DNA from: Methylorubrum aminovorans
Lineage (GTDB): Bacteria; Pseudomonadota; Alphaproteobacteria; Rhizobiales; Beijerinckiaceae
Length of the DNA stretch: 64,000 nucleotides
Assembly (NCBI RefSeq): GCF_022179725.1
Contig: NZ_BPRC01000001.1
Location: forward strand, 868,001-932,000
Direction of reading: 5' to 3'
Under the pieces are notes generated by a model. That model did no database searches. It was not told the DNA's origin and saw nothing but the letters and a program-made list of their open reading frames with translations. Both the position numbers and the translations under genes were made by a program. This document shows positions 27,950 to 38,759 of the stretch, one piece after another; the stretch's first letter is position 1, and each line of letters opens with the position of its first letter.

Positions 27950-28445
27950 GGGCGTGATGGTGGCCGTGCGAATGAGCGTGCCCATGGTCGTGCCTCTCGG
28001 CATGCCCGTGCCCGCCGGCATAAGCGCCGCCCTCGGGCCGGAACGGCCGCGTCACCGGCTCGGCGCTGCCCCCTAAACCCCGCACCATCTCGGCGAGCAC
28101 GTGGTCGTGGCCGATCCACACCGCCTCCTCGCCGATCTCGGCGGGGATGTGCCGGTTGCCGATGTGCCAGATCAGTCGCTTGAGCGCGTGCGGGGAGGGC
28201 GCGCGGATCTCGAGCAACGCCTCCGGCGCCGCCTCGACCCAGACCAGCCGGCCATCCTCCAGCGCGAGGGCGTCACCGTCATCGAGCACGGTGGCCTCGG
28301 CGAGGTCGAGCAGGAAGGCGGTGCCGCCGACGCCGCGCATCGCCATGCGGCGGCGGTGGCGGTCGTTCGAATCGAGCACGATGCGATCGACGATCTCGCC
28401 GGAGCCGAGACGATCACGGCGAATGACGCGGGTGGCGCGGATCAT
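27942..28445 (-). CDS. ureE: Urease accessory nickel chaperone UreE
   Basis: 167 aa. An N-terminal peptide-binding domain and a C-terminal ferredoxin-like metal domain ([14 protein letters not shown] and [15 protein letters not shown] supply the interface histidine) are followed by a histidine-rich tail ([22 protein letters not shown]) for nickel storage. It starts 3 bases after the ureC stop and overlaps ureF by 8 bases. Confidence 0.96.
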   Translation of the reverse strand: MIRATRVIRRDRLGSGEIVDRIVLDSNDRHRRRMAMRGVGGTAFLLDLAEATVLDDGDALALEDGRLVWVEAAPEALLEIRAPSPHALKRLIWHIGNRHIPAEIGEEAVWIGHDHVLAEMVRGLGGSAEPVTRPFRPEGGAYAGGHGHAERHDHGHAHSHGHHHAHD

Positions 28446-28448
28446 GGT

Positions 28449-30161
<1,713 letters not shown>

Positions 30162-30234
30162 GAGGGACACTCAGGTTTCAGGGACGCCAGGGGGACAGGC
30201 AGGATCGGTGCCGAGGGGGTCGGGCAGGAAGCCC

Positions 30235-31134
30235 TCAGGCCGCGGGATCGGGCGAGGGCGGTCCGGAGGGCGGTCCGGCCCCGGCGGCGGGCGGAGCCGC
30301 GTCGGAGGTCGCTGGCTTCGCGCGCTTCTTGCGCACGACCTTCTTGACCTTGACGACCGGCTTGCGCGCCACACGGGTGCGCATCTCCTGAAGCATCTCG
30401 AGCTGGATCTGCTGGATTTCCGCCAGTCTCTGCCACTGCTTCGTGACGAGATGATCCATCTTCTCGTGCAGATGCCGGATTTCCAGCTCCGCCTTCAGGT
30501 TGACGCGGTAATCGTTGTTTGAGCGCAGGCGGTCCTTCTTGTCCTGCCGGCTCTGGCTCATCATGATGATCGGCGCCTGGATCGCCGCGAGGCAGGACAG
30601 GACGAGGTTGAGCAGGATGAACGGGTAGGGGTCGAACGCCCCCCTCTCACCCATGGTGACGTTCACTGCCATCCAGGCGGCCAGCACCAGCGCGAAGCTG
30701 ATGAGGAAGGCCCAGGACCCGCCGAAGGCGGCGAGCCCGTCCGAGACGCGCTCGCCGAAGCTGCGGTGCTCGTCGTAATCTTCCTCGACGTTCTCGGCGA
30801 TCGTGTCTTGCGCGGCGATGCTCTCGGCCACCTGCCGGTCGAGATCGGAATACTCGCCGTGCTCCTCCGCCAGCAGTTCGGCGACGTAGCGGGTGCGGTA
30901 CCGGGCGAGTTCCTTGACGCTGATGAGCGCGTCGTCGGCGAGGCCCGGATAGTCCGACCGGATATGTCCGGCGAGCGCCGGGCGCAGGCTCGCCAACGGA
31001 ACGAGATTGCGGCGGTTCATCTCGACGCCGGAGATCGCGCAGACGCCGCGCTTTTTCGTCGTCAGCAAATGCGCCTCGGCATCGAGCGCCATCATCCCCC
31101 GGTCGCGCTCGTGCACCTCGTCGGTCAGGCTCAC
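30235..31134 (-). CDS. DUF1003 membrane protein embedded in the urease operon
   Basis: 299 aa. An N-terminal soluble part ([27 protein letters not shown]) precedes a DUF1003 core: [42 protein letters not shown], two helices near residues 137-157 and 173-195, [41 protein letters not shown], a coiled coil, and a Lys/Pro-rich tail. Family function unknown. Its GTG overlaps the ureAB stop by 4 bases and ureC starts 73 bases after its end, so it is cotranscribed with urease structural genes. Confidence 0.9.
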   Translation of the reverse strand: MSLTDEVHERDRGMMALDAEAHLLTTKKRGVCAISGVEMNRRNLVPLASLRPALAGHIRSDYPGLADDALISVKELARYRTRYVAELLAEEHGEYSDLDRQVAESIAAQDTIAENVEEDYDEHRSFGERVSDGLAAFGGSWAFLISFALVLAAWMAVNVTMGERGAFDPYPFILLNLVLSCLAAIQAPIIMMSQSRQDKKDRLRSNNDYRVNLKAELEIRHLHEKMDHLVTKQWQRLAEIQQIQLEMLQEMRTRVARKPVVKVKKVVRKKRAKPATSDAAPPAAGAGPPSGPPSPDPAA

Positions 31135-31751
31135 AGAGGACCCATCACGTCGCCGCGGAAGCCGAAGACCTTTCGGTCTCCCGAAAGCGGCACGAGCGCC
31201 ACCGCGCGGGTCGAGCCCGGCTCGAAGCGCACCGCGGTGCCCGGCGCGATGTCGAGGCGCTGGCCTCGGGCCTTGTCGCGGTCGAAGACGAGGCCCGGAT
31301 TCACCTCGAAGAAGTGGTAGTGCGAGCCGACCTGAATCGGGCGATCGCCGGTATTGGCGACCTCGATCACGGTGCGCGGCGCGCCCACGTTGAACACGAT
31401 CTCGGCGGGCAGGGTCGTCACGGTGCCAGGCACGTCCGCCGAGGGGATGCCGCGGATCGGGTGGTGGACCGTGACGAGCTTGGTGCCGTCGGGAAAGGTC
31501 GCCTCGACCTGGATGTCGTGGATCATCTCCGGCACCCCCTCCATCACCTGCGAGGCGTCGAGGACGGTGGCCCCCGCCTGCATCAATTCGGCGACGGAGC
31601 GACCGTCGCGGGCACCCTCGACGACGAAGTCGGTGATGAGCGCGACCGCCTCGGGATGGTTGAGCTTGACCCCACGCGCCAGCCGGTTGCGGGCGACCTG
31701 GGCGGCCATGGCGACGAGGAGCTTGTCTTTCTCGCGGGGCGTAAGGAGCAA
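31131..31751 (-). CDS. ureAB: Urease fused gamma-beta subunit
   Basis: 206 aa. Residues 1-100 are the gamma (UreA) part: [49 protein letters not shown]. The rest is the beta (UreB) part: [45 protein letters not shown]. Such fusions occur in several bacterial lineages. I choose a TTG start (31751), which gives the canonical gamma N terminus and has AGGA 8 bases upstream; an ATG at 31823 would add 24 unconserved residues. It overlaps the DUF1003 gene by 4 bases. Confidence 0.93.
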   Translation of the reverse strand: MLLTPREKDKLLVAMAAQVARNRLARGVKLNHPEAVALITDFVVEGARDGRSVAELMQAGATVLDASQVMEGVPEMIHDIQVEATFPDGTKLVTVHHPIRGIPSADVPGTVTTLPAEIVFNVGAPRTVIEVANTGDRPIQVGSHYHFFEVNPGLVFDRDKARGQRLDIAPGTAVRFEPGSTRAVALVPLSGDRKVFGFRGDVMGPL

Positions 31752-31849
31752 GGCGTGCGTCCTGAGGCAGAGGGCTGAGGTGGCAGGCGGCCGGGTTTGA
31801 AGGTCGGCGCGAGCAAGGATCATGCTCGCGCCGAGGTCAAGCGGGTCGG

Positions 31850-32740
31850 TCAGCTCTGCCAGACGCGCGGCATCGGCTGCCCGCGCCACGCGGCCAGGAA
31901 ACGGGCGGCGCCCTCGCGCAGCGGCGCGACGGTCGGCGCCAGCATCCGCACGGCGAGATGACCGTTCCAGGCGCTCGCGCCTGCCTCGACGGAGTCAGGC
32001 AACGTGCCGAGAAGGGCGCGTGCTTCGTCGATCCGTGCTTCGGCACCGGGCGCGAAGTCGAGGATCGTCGCGAGCGCGCGGGCGCCGCCGCCGATCGCGG
32101 TGCGGGCCATGAGCGCACTCACCGGGCCGTCGAGGCGCAGATCGTCGGCATAGGCGAGGCGGCTGTCGCGGCGGATGCGCCAGCGATCCTCGAACAGGGC
32201 CTCCTGCAAGCTCTCATCTCGCGCCGCCCGGCCGAGCACCGCGATCTCGGCCACGAGCAACGCGGCGTCGCGGGCGAGATCCGCCTCGAACCGGCGCCGG
32301 AGCCGGGCACGATCGAACAGGATCGTCTCCTGCGGCAGCCAGTCGAGGCGCGCGCCGGAGCCGACGCTCGCCCGGTTGAGGATCTCCGCATCCGGCAGGT
32401 CCGAGCGGTAGATCTTCTCCGCCGCGGTCGTGGTCAGCAAGCAGGCGCCGCCGGCCTCGACCACGACCGAGACCTCGAACCGATCACCGCAGGCGACGCC
32501 GCCGCCGGTATTGACCAAGACGCCCTCCAGCATCCGCTCGGAGCCCTGGCGGGGGAAGCGAAGGCGCAAGGGACCGCTCTCGGCGAGATCCACGATCCGC
32601 GTCGGGGCGTGCGCGGCGGTGCCGGCCGGGGCGGCGCGCAGGCGCACGATTCCGTGCGAGCGCTGGCGGACCGGGGCCGGGCGATGCGGTTCGGCAGCGG
32701 GAATGGCACGGTCTCCGAAGGTGTTCGACCCGCGCTTCAT
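31850..32740 (-). CDS. ureD: Urease accessory protein UreD (UreH)
   Basis: 296 aa. Typical blocks: [92 protein letters not shown]. It scaffolds nickel insertion into urease with UreF and UreG. The ATG at 32740 is used; the frame is open to 32896, but that part lacks family sequence. First gene of the urease operon and divergent from rutF, with 238 bases between the starts for both promoters. Confidence 0.93.
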   Translation of the reverse strand: MKRGSNTFGDRAIPAAEPHRPAPVRQRSHGIVRLRAAPAGTAAHAPTRIVDLAESGPLRLRFPRQGSERMLEGVLVNTGGGVACGDRFEVSVVVEAGGACLLTTTAAEKIYRSDLPDAEILNRASVGSGARLDWLPQETILFDRARLRRRFEADLARDAALLVAEIAVLGRAARDESLQEALFEDRWRIRRDSRLAYADDLRLDGPVSALMARTAIGGGARALATILDFAPGAEARIDEARALLGTLPDSVEAGASAWNGHLAVRMLAPTVAPLREGAARFLAAWRGQPMPRVWQS

Positions 32741-32978
32741 CCGACAGGGCCGGCCGGTTCCGCAAGGCGACGGACGGGCTCTGCCCGGTGCCATCCCGCA
32801 CCGATCTTCGGAAATGCACGGGACGATCCCGTCGCGATCACTCCGGACGACGACCCGCGCCCTTGACCGGAACGGCCGGAGCGCCCACCGCGTCATGCTT
32901 TCGCGAGCGCTCGACCGGGCCTTGCGACGTCCTGCTCAACGATCGGGACCCGATTTCGGCCCCGAGAGGCGTAACCCT

Positions 32979-33500
32979 ATGACTTCACCCGACTCCGAGA
33001 CCCCCTCCGCCTCGGCCTATCGCGAGGCGATGGCGCAACTCGCGAGCGCGGTGCATCTCGTCACCACCGACGGGCCGGGCGGCCGGGCGGGTCTCACCGC
33101 GACCTCGGTCTGCAGCGTCAGCGACGGTCCGCCGACGCTGCTGGTCTGCCTCAACCGCGGCTCCTCCGCCTATCCCGCCTTTCTTCGAAACGGCGTGCTC
33201 TGCATCAACACGCTGACGGCGGCGCACGAAGGCCTCGCGGCGGATTTTGCCGGCCGCGTCCCGCGCGACGAGCGCTTCAACGGGCGGGAGTGGGGCATCT
33301 TGCAGACCGGGGCGCCGGTCCTGCCGGATGCTCTCGTCGCCTTCGACTGCCGCATCGTCGATCGGCACGAGGTCGGCACCCACGACGTGCTGATTTGTGA
33401 GGTCGAGGCGCTTGCCGAGATCAGGGATATCGACGGCTTGCTCTACGCCGGACGCCACTACCGGGTCCTGCCGCGCCGAACCGCACCCGAAGCATCGTGA
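32979..33500 (+). CDS. rutF: RutF-like flavin reductase
   Basis: 173 aa flavin reductase-like FMN-binding protein. [54 protein letters not shown] and [29 protein letters not shown] align block by block with what I recall of E. coli RutF, which supplies reduced FMN to the pyrimidine-cleaving monooxygenase RutA. No other rut genes occur nearby, so its partner is unknown; it may serve RutA encoded elsewhere or a different monooxygenase. The ATG at 32979 gives the family-length protein. Confidence 0.85.
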   Translation: MTSPDSETPSASAYREAMAQLASAVHLVTTDGPGGRAGLTATSVCSVSDGPPTLLVCLNRGSSAYPAFLRNGVLCINTLTAAHEGLAADFAGRVPRDERFNGREWGILQTGAPVLPDALVAFDCRIVDRHEVGTHDVLICEVEALAEIRDIDGLLYAGRHYRVLPRRTAPEAS

Positions 33501-33665
33501 TGGATGTCCGATCCGGTACGCGGCCCTGAACTCCGGTTTTCCATCGATACGAAAGCCGGGGACCGCCGGAGCCGATGGGTGCGGCGCCGACGGATGAGAA
33601 TCACCGGGCAAGCAGCGGCCGATCCCCGTTGCTGAACGCGGGTGATCGGCCGGCCCGTCGCGGCC

Positions 33666-33914
33666 TCAGCGCGCGTAGTGGCGAGCGCGGGCGGTGTCGG
33701 GGTTGAAGCCGCTGCGGCCCGCCGCGCGCGGCCCGAGATCGCGCGGATCGTAGGGCGGAGCCTCGAAGAGGCCGAACGGTTCACTCAGCCGCCCGACGCT
33801 GCCGGTGGTCTCCGCTTGCGGGTTCGCGGGCATCCGGCTCCGATCTCCGGCAAGGGCGCCGCCTGCCGAGAAGGCGAGCACCAAGAGAGCGGCCGAAACG
33901 GTGTGTGCGGACAT
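33666..33914 (-). CDS. Small exported hypothetical protein
   Basis: 82 aa with a clear signal peptide (MSAHTVSAALLVLAFSAGGALAGDR, cleavage after ALA). The mature 60 residues are proline/arginine-rich (PFGLFEAPPYDPRDLGPRAAGRSGF) with no recognised domain. The ATG at 33914 is chosen because it begins the signal peptide. Confidence 0.6.
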   Translation of the reverse strand: MSAHTVSAALLVLAFSAGGALAGDRSRMPANPQAETTGSVGRLSEPFGLFEAPPYDPRDLGPRAAGRSGFNPDTARARHYAR

Positions 33915-34445
33915 CGTGTGACTCCTGAACAAGGTCTTCCGTTTCAGGATTTAAGCACGAAGCCGAGGCAATCATCATAGAATTTGTGCAGCGATGCCTC
34001 ACGCAGCGCCAGACTTTGCCCATTGCAAAGGCAGACCCAGAGCCATGAGATGCCGAGGCATTAAAGGAACTGCCTGGGCCGCCCACCAACTCTACGCTAA
34101 ATCAATGGTTTACGCGCGGATCGCAGGATTTTGCTCACATCCGCAGCAGTTGGCATGATCCTTTCCCGAGGGGTGCGTGTTGGCACAGGGCAGGTTTCCC
34201 TCGGGATTAAGGGCAGCGCTGACAGAGCACCCAGGTGACGGTCGCTTTCACGCGTCCCAGGCGCTCACCCCTGAACTGCCCGTGCAGGTCGTGCCCGGCG
34301 GACATGCGGCGCCCATGCGCTCACAACTGAACGAGACCGGATCGATCGGAATGTCCGACATGTCGGGAATCGCGAGGCCAATCTCCGGCCCGAGGGCCAG
34401 CGCCCGGCCGGTACGGGCTGATCCGGATACCGAATTCGGCGGATG
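33915..34445. other. Intergenic region without a supported gene
   Basis: About 530 bases between a small secreted protein and the amidohydrolase gene. Composition is a little less GC-rich than the surroundings (for example around 33950-34160). The frames on both strands look like neither known families nor host codon use. I see no inverted repeat with a T-run. It may hold the promoter of the minus-strand gene at 33914 and possibly a non-coding RNA, but nothing can be called. Confidence 0.5.
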
Positions 34446-35804
34446 TCAGCCGAAGAGTTGGTGGGCGAGCCGCGAATGTTCCTCGCGCAGGCGCCCGGTC
34501 TCGATACCGAGCGGCTGACCGTCGATCACCCGCCAGCGGCCGGCGACCATCACTCGGTCGGCCCGGTGGGCACCGCACAGCACGAGTGCCGCGAGCGGGT
34601 CGTGGGCACCGGAGAAGCGTAGTTCATCCAGGGTGAACAGCGCCAGATCCGCCTCCCGGCCGGTCTCGATCCGGCCGATATCGTCACGGTTGAGGCAGGC
34701 AGCGGAGCCCTCGGTCGCCCAGCGCAGGGCGTCGCGATGGGTCACCGCCTCAGCGCCGTAGGTCAGGCGGTTGATCATCAGGGCGTGGCGCACGCCCTCC
34801 ATCAGGTTCGAGCTGTCGTTGGAGGCCGAGCCGTCGACGCCGAGGCCCACGGGCGAGCCCGCCGCCTCCAGCTCGCAGGTCCGGCAATGGCCCGAGGCCA
34901 GCACCATGTTCGAGGTCGGGCAGTGGCACACGCCGACGCCGGCCGCGCCGAGACGGCGCACCTCCTCGTCCTCGAAGTGGATGCCGTGGGCGAGCCAGGC
35001 CCGCCGCGTCATCCAGCCGACCTCCTCGAGGTAATCGACCGGACGCTGGCCGAAGGCCTCCAGGCAGAAGGCGTTCTCGTCGCGGGTCTCGCCGAGATGG
35101 GTGTGGAGCGGGCAATCGTAGCGCTCGGCCAGCACCGCGCTCTCGCGCATCAGCCGCTTGGTGACGGCGAAGGGTGAACAGGGTGCGAGCCCGATCCGCA
35201 CCATCGCACCGGGCTTGGGATCGTGAAACAGGCGCAGCACCCGTTCGCTGTCGGCGAGGATGGTGTCGTCATCCTGCACCAGCGCTCTGGGCGGCAACCC
35301 GCCGTCCTCCTGCGACAGGCTCATCGAGCCGCGGGTGACGACAGCGCGGATGCCCAGCGCCCGCGCCTCCTCGACCTGAATATCGACGGCCTTCTCCAGC
35401 CCCTGCGGGAACAGGTAGTGGTGGTCGCCCGCCGTGGTGCAGCCCGAGAGCAGCAACTCGGTATAGGCGAGCCGGGTGGCGAGGCGGAACGCCTCCGGGT
35501 TGAGCCGGCCCCAGATGCCGTAGAGCGCCTGCAGCCAGGGAAACAGCGGCTTGTTGATCGCCGCCGGATGGGCGCGGGTGAGCGTCTGGAAGAAGTGGTG
35601 ATGGGTGTTGACGAGGCCGGGGATGACCACGTGCCGCCCGGCCCCGAAGGTCTCGTCGACCGGGGCGGAGGGATGTGCGCCCGCGGGCACCGTCTCGGCG
35701 ATGCGGCTGCCCTCGACGACGACGCCTCCGGCGGCTCCCTCCGCCAGGATCGCGAGGGGATCACGGATCCAGAGGCGCCGCACCGTCATGCCGTCCGCTG
35801 CCAT
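34446..35804 (-). CDS. 8-oxoguanine deaminase / ATZ-TRZ family amidohydrolase
   Basis: 452 aa metallo-dependent hydrolase of the amidohydrolase superfamily. NTHHHFFQTLTRAHPAAINKPLFPWLQALYGIW is the HxH metal motif and a substrate loop typical of 8-oxoguanine deaminases. Further landmarks are HTHLGETRDENAFCLEAFGQRPVDYLEEVGWM, AHGIHFEDEEVRRLG, CHCPTSNMVLASG and GLGVDGSASNDSSNLMEG (catalytic Asp). It is expected to deaminate an oxidised purine (8-oxoguanine to urate, releasing ammonia). Substrate assignment is by motif resemblance; a related aminopurine or triazine substrate is possible. Confidence 0.88.
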   Translation of the reverse strand: MAADGMTVRRLWIRDPLAILAEGAAGGVVVEGSRIAETVPAGAHPSAPVDETFGAGRHVVIPGLVNTHHHFFQTLTRAHPAAINKPLFPWLQALYGIWGRLNPEAFRLATRLAYTELLLSGCTTAGDHHYLFPQGLEKAVDIQVEEARALGIRAVVTRGSMSLSQEDGGLPPRALVQDDDTILADSERVLRLFHDPKPGAMVRIGLAPCSPFAVTKRLMRESAVLAERYDCPLHTHLGETRDENAFCLEAFGQRPVDYLEEVGWMTRRAWLAHGIHFEDEEVRRLGAAGVGVCHCPTSNMVLASGHCRTCELEAAGSPVGLGVDGSASNDSSNLMEGVRHALMINRLTYGAEAVTHRDALRWATEGSAACLNRDDIGRIETGREADLALFTLDELRFSGAHDPLAALVLCGAHRADRVMVAGRWRVIDGQPLGIETGRLREEHSRLAHQLFG

Positions 35805-36080
35805 ACCGACTCCTGAGATCGTCGAAAGAAAAGCTCGAACCGCGCCGCGGCCCCGGCTGTATCGAACGGCGACGATAGGGGTGGAGAGCTTTGGGATGAA
35901 GCGTTTTGCCTAAGACCTGTGGTGGAAGAGCCGATGAAGTTCGCGTTTTGATACATGGATCTATGGACGCCGCAGGCACGCACCCCTACCTTTGCTGGGA
36001 GCTTCCACGGCGGGATCGTTGCACCCGGCGCAGGAGCTGACGGCCGGCGTTGTCCATCTCCGATCCCGAGGGGATTTCCC

Positions 36081-36737
36081 ATGTCGCGCGGCAGCCGCTT
36101 TCGAACGCTCCTAATCCTGGTCGGCACCCTGCTGGCAGCCAACCCTGCCGCTGCGCAGGACAAGCCGGGCCCTTCCCCAGCCGATGGCAAGCCGTCCGGC
36201 CAGTGGACTGATCCGCCGGCCAAGGTCGATCCTCCAGTAACGAATGTCGGGTCGAAGACGGTCTCGACGCCCGCCAAGCTCGACGAGCCGCGGAGCGAGG
36301 CCCGCGTCGAGGCCCGCTCTTCCCGACGTTCGGCCAAGCTTCGCCGCGAGCGGATCCGGACGGCCGCGGTTCGCGCGCGTCCGGCACGGCAGGAACGGGT
36401 CGCCCTAGTGCGGAGAGCGGAGCGGCCGAGCCGACGGGTCGCGATGCGGCAGATGGTTTGGCCGAGAGCGGCGAGGGCGGCGCCGATGCGAAGCCTGCGT
36501 CCGGTCTACGGCGACATCCCGCCCGATGCTCCGGCGGATGCCTATTACGAGCAGCGCCGGTTCGGAACGGTCGGCAACCGGTCCCGGGATCTCGGCGTAC
36601 CGCCGGAGGGCGCCGCCGCCTATCACAGCGTCGGGATGCGCGAGGGCGGACGTCTCGTCATGCGCTGGCGCGGACCGGGCATCCCGCCCACCGTGGTCGG
36701 CCAGCCGTCTCCGTTCGATGCCTTCGGCGCGGATTAG
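36081..36737 (+). CDS. Exported basic hypothetical protein
   Basis: 218 aa. A signal peptide (FRTLLILVGTLLAANPAAAQ) is followed by a proline-rich acidic segment, then a strongly arginine/alanine-rich region (about residues 72-140) and a conserved-looking C terminus (VYGDIPPDAPADAYYEQRRFGTVGNR, then GGRLVMRWRGPGIPPTVVGQPSPFDAFG). No known domain. The Arg-rich middle may bind a polyanion in the periplasm. The ATG at 36081 has AGGGGA upstream. Confidence 0.65.
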   Translation: MSRGSRFRTLLILVGTLLAANPAAAQDKPGPSPADGKPSGQWTDPPAKVDPPVTNVGSKTVSTPAKLDEPRSEARVEARSSRRSAKLRRERIRTAAVRARPARQERVALVRRAERPSRRVAMRQMVWPRAARAAPMRSLRPVYGDIPPDAPADAYYEQRRFGTVGNRSRDLGVPPEGAAAYHSVGMREGGRLVMRWRGPGIPPTVVGQPSPFDAFGAD

Positions 36738-36829
36738 TTCGGAAAATGATACGGGCGCCGTGCAGAGCAGGGCGCCCGAGTCCGATCGCTTCGCCTTGGG
36801 ATGCGAGCGTGATGCTTCAGCAAAATGCC

Positions 36830-37153
36830 TCAGCGAACGCGGCCGGGACGGGCCGGCTCGAACACGATGCGGCGGTGGTAGGCGCACCAGCTCTTGCCAT
36901 CGGCGACCGGGGCTCCGCAGCATACGGCCTGGTCGCTCGGCTCACCGATGATGAACTTGCAGACGAAGGTGCCGGATTGCGCGAAGGGGACACGGAGATC
37001 GGCGGAGGGCTCGGCAATCGCATCGGCCTCGCCGACTTGCGGCAGGCGGAAAAGTTGGTTCATCGTGCGGACACTCGGTGTTCGAACTCGCTGGACCCAA
37101 GCGAGGGGCGACACGGCGCCCTGGGCCTGGATGGATGTCTCGGCCGGCTCCAT
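36830..37153 (-). CDS. Small protein with GcrA-like C-terminal zinc-knuckle motif
   Basis: 107 aa. The last 45 residues, FVCKFIIGEPSDQAVCCGAPVADGKSWCAYHRRIVFEP, carry the C-x(n)-GEP-x(n)-CCGxP-x(n)-WCxxH spacing seen at the C terminus of GcrA-family cell-cycle regulators (C..PIGDP....FCG.P...G..YC..H). The N-terminal DNA-binding half of GcrA is missing; instead there is a 60-residue linker with TMNQLFRLPQ. The ATG at 37153 follows GGGGTGAG. It may modulate transcription or be a relic; GcrA itself is not in the window. Confidence 0.65.
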   Translation of the reverse strand: MEPAETSIQAQGAVSPLAWVQRVRTPSVRTMNQLFRLPQVGEADAIAEPSADLRVPFAQSGTFVCKFIIGEPSDQAVCCGAPVADGKSWCAYHRRIVFEPARPGRVR

Positions 37154-37524
37154 GGTCTCACCCCTTCCGTGCAACGGCGTTCGGCCCCGGCAGACGTCGG
37201 GACCCGCGTCGCAGGCGGGTGCAAGGCATAAGTCGGCTGATAGTCTGGCGTAAGTATACCTGATTCCCCGAGAAACAACCCCTGAGCCGGCGCGACAGGT
37301 CCGCGCTGGAAGCAGGCTTGACCGGACAGGACAGGGTACCCGGCGCGTGACAACGCACCGAAAAACCTTCCAAATCGAAAATCGACCAGCGGCGGCAACG
37401 TTCCCCCAAGGGTGTTCAGGGGCACTCGTCCGGGGCTGTCGCAACCCCGATCGCATTTCTTGCGAGGCGCGGCTGCGAAGGCTATCCCGCTTCATCCTCG
37501 GGAATTCGGCGCGACGGGCCTCGC

Positions 37525-38538
37525 ATGCACGCTCTTGTCACGGGCTCCGCCGGCTTCATCGGCCACGCGCTGAGCCGGCACCTGCTGGCGGCGGGCCACA
37601 CCGTGACCGGCTTCGATGGCCTCTCGCCCTACTACGACGTCGCGCTGAAGCGGGCCCGGCACGCGGATCTTGCCCGGGATCCAGGCTTCGAGGCGGTGGA
37701 GGCCCGGCTGGAGACGCCCGGCGCGCTCCTCGACGTGATGGCCCGCGCCAAGCCGGATCTCGTGTTCCACCTCGCGGCGCAGGCCGGCGTCCGCTACAGC
37801 CTCGTCGACCCCGGCGCCTATGTCGAGGCGAACCTCGTCGGCTTCGCCAACCTGCTTGAGGCGGTGCGCGCCCACCCCGTCCGACACCTGCTCACGGCCT
37901 CGACCAGTTCGGCCTATGGCGGCAATGCCAGCGTGCCGTTCCGCGAGACCGACCGTGCGGTCTCCCCGCTCACGCTCTACGCCGCCTCCAAGCTCGCCAA
38001 CGAGGCGATGGCGCATTCCTACGCCCACCTGTTCCGCGTACCGACGACGGCGTTCCGGTTCTTCACGGTCTACGGACCGTGGGGTCGGCCGGACATGGCG
38101 CTGTTCCTGTTCACCCGGAAGATCCTGGCGGGCGAGCCGATCGAGGTGTTCGGGGAAGGCGCGGCGGAGCGCGACTTCACCTACATCGACGATCTCATCG
38201 ACGCGATCGTCGCCCTGTCGGAGCGTCCGCCGCCGCTGCCGGGCGAGGGCGGTCCGGTCTCGACCGCCGACACCTTGAGCGCGGTGGCGCCCTACCGCCT
38301 TGTGAATATCGGCGGCGGCCGTCCGGTCCGGCTCGATGCCATGATCGGCGCCCTGGAAGCGGCCCTCGGGCGCAAGGCCGAACGCGTGCTGAAGCCGCTT
38401 CCGCCGGGGGACGTGATCCGCACCCATGCGAGCACCGACCTGCTGCACGCCCTCGTCGGCCGCCTGCCGGAAACGCCGTTGGCGACCGGCATCCCGGCCT
38501 TCGTGAAGTGGTACCTCGACTATTACGGAGACCAGTAG
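37525..38538 (+). CDS. UDP-glucuronate 4-epimerase-type sugar epimerase
   Basis: 337 aa extended short-chain dehydrogenase. NAD-binding VTGSAGFIGHALSRHLLAAGHTVTGFDGL; Ser-x-Tyr-x3-Lys catalytic set in TASTSSAYGG and LTLYAASKLANEAMAHSYAHLF; substrate block RFFTVYGPWGRPDMALFLFTRKILAGEPIEVFGEG. This block is typical of UDP-glucuronate (LpsL/Cap1J-like) epimerases, making UDP-galacturonate for surface polysaccharide. UDP-glucose dehydrogenase follows 220 bases downstream and would supply the UDP-glucuronate. Confidence 0.9.
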   Translation: MHALVTGSAGFIGHALSRHLLAAGHTVTGFDGLSPYYDVALKRARHADLARDPGFEAVEARLETPGALLDVMARAKPDLVFHLAAQAGVRYSLVDPGAYVEANLVGFANLLEAVRAHPVRHLLTASTSSAYGGNASVPFRETDRAVSPLTLYAASKLANEAMAHSYAHLFRVPTTAFRFFTVYGPWGRPDMALFLFTRKILAGEPIEVFGEGAAERDFTYIDDLIDAIVALSERPPPLPGEGGPVSTADTLSAVAPYRLVNIGGGRPVRLDAMIGALEAALGRKAERVLKPLPPGDVIRTHASTDLLHALVGRLPETPLATGIPAFVKWYLDYYGDQ

Positions 38539-38759
38539 GCGCGAGACGGCCTGCATCGCCCTTTGTCTTCTAAGTCGGATCACAGCCTTTCGGGGCAATC
38601 GCATCACCCGATCATCACCCGGTCGTCACCCGAATGCGCCGGGACCGTCCACGCTGCGCGCATTGTCGGCACGGGAAAATATGCCGACCCTTGTGACAGG
38701 CGGCCTCCTCCGCGGTTCCTGAGGATCGAGGGCTGCCGCGGCAGGGAGACGGATCACCG

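Noticed and set aside
33642-34160. Search for an insertion sequence in the gap near 34 kb
   Set aside because: No transposase-like frame or terminal inverted repeats found.
34177-34518. A 113-codon plus-strand frame in the gap before the amidohydrolase gene
   Set aside because: Mixed composition, runs into the antisense of a certain gene, no ribosome-binding site or domain.
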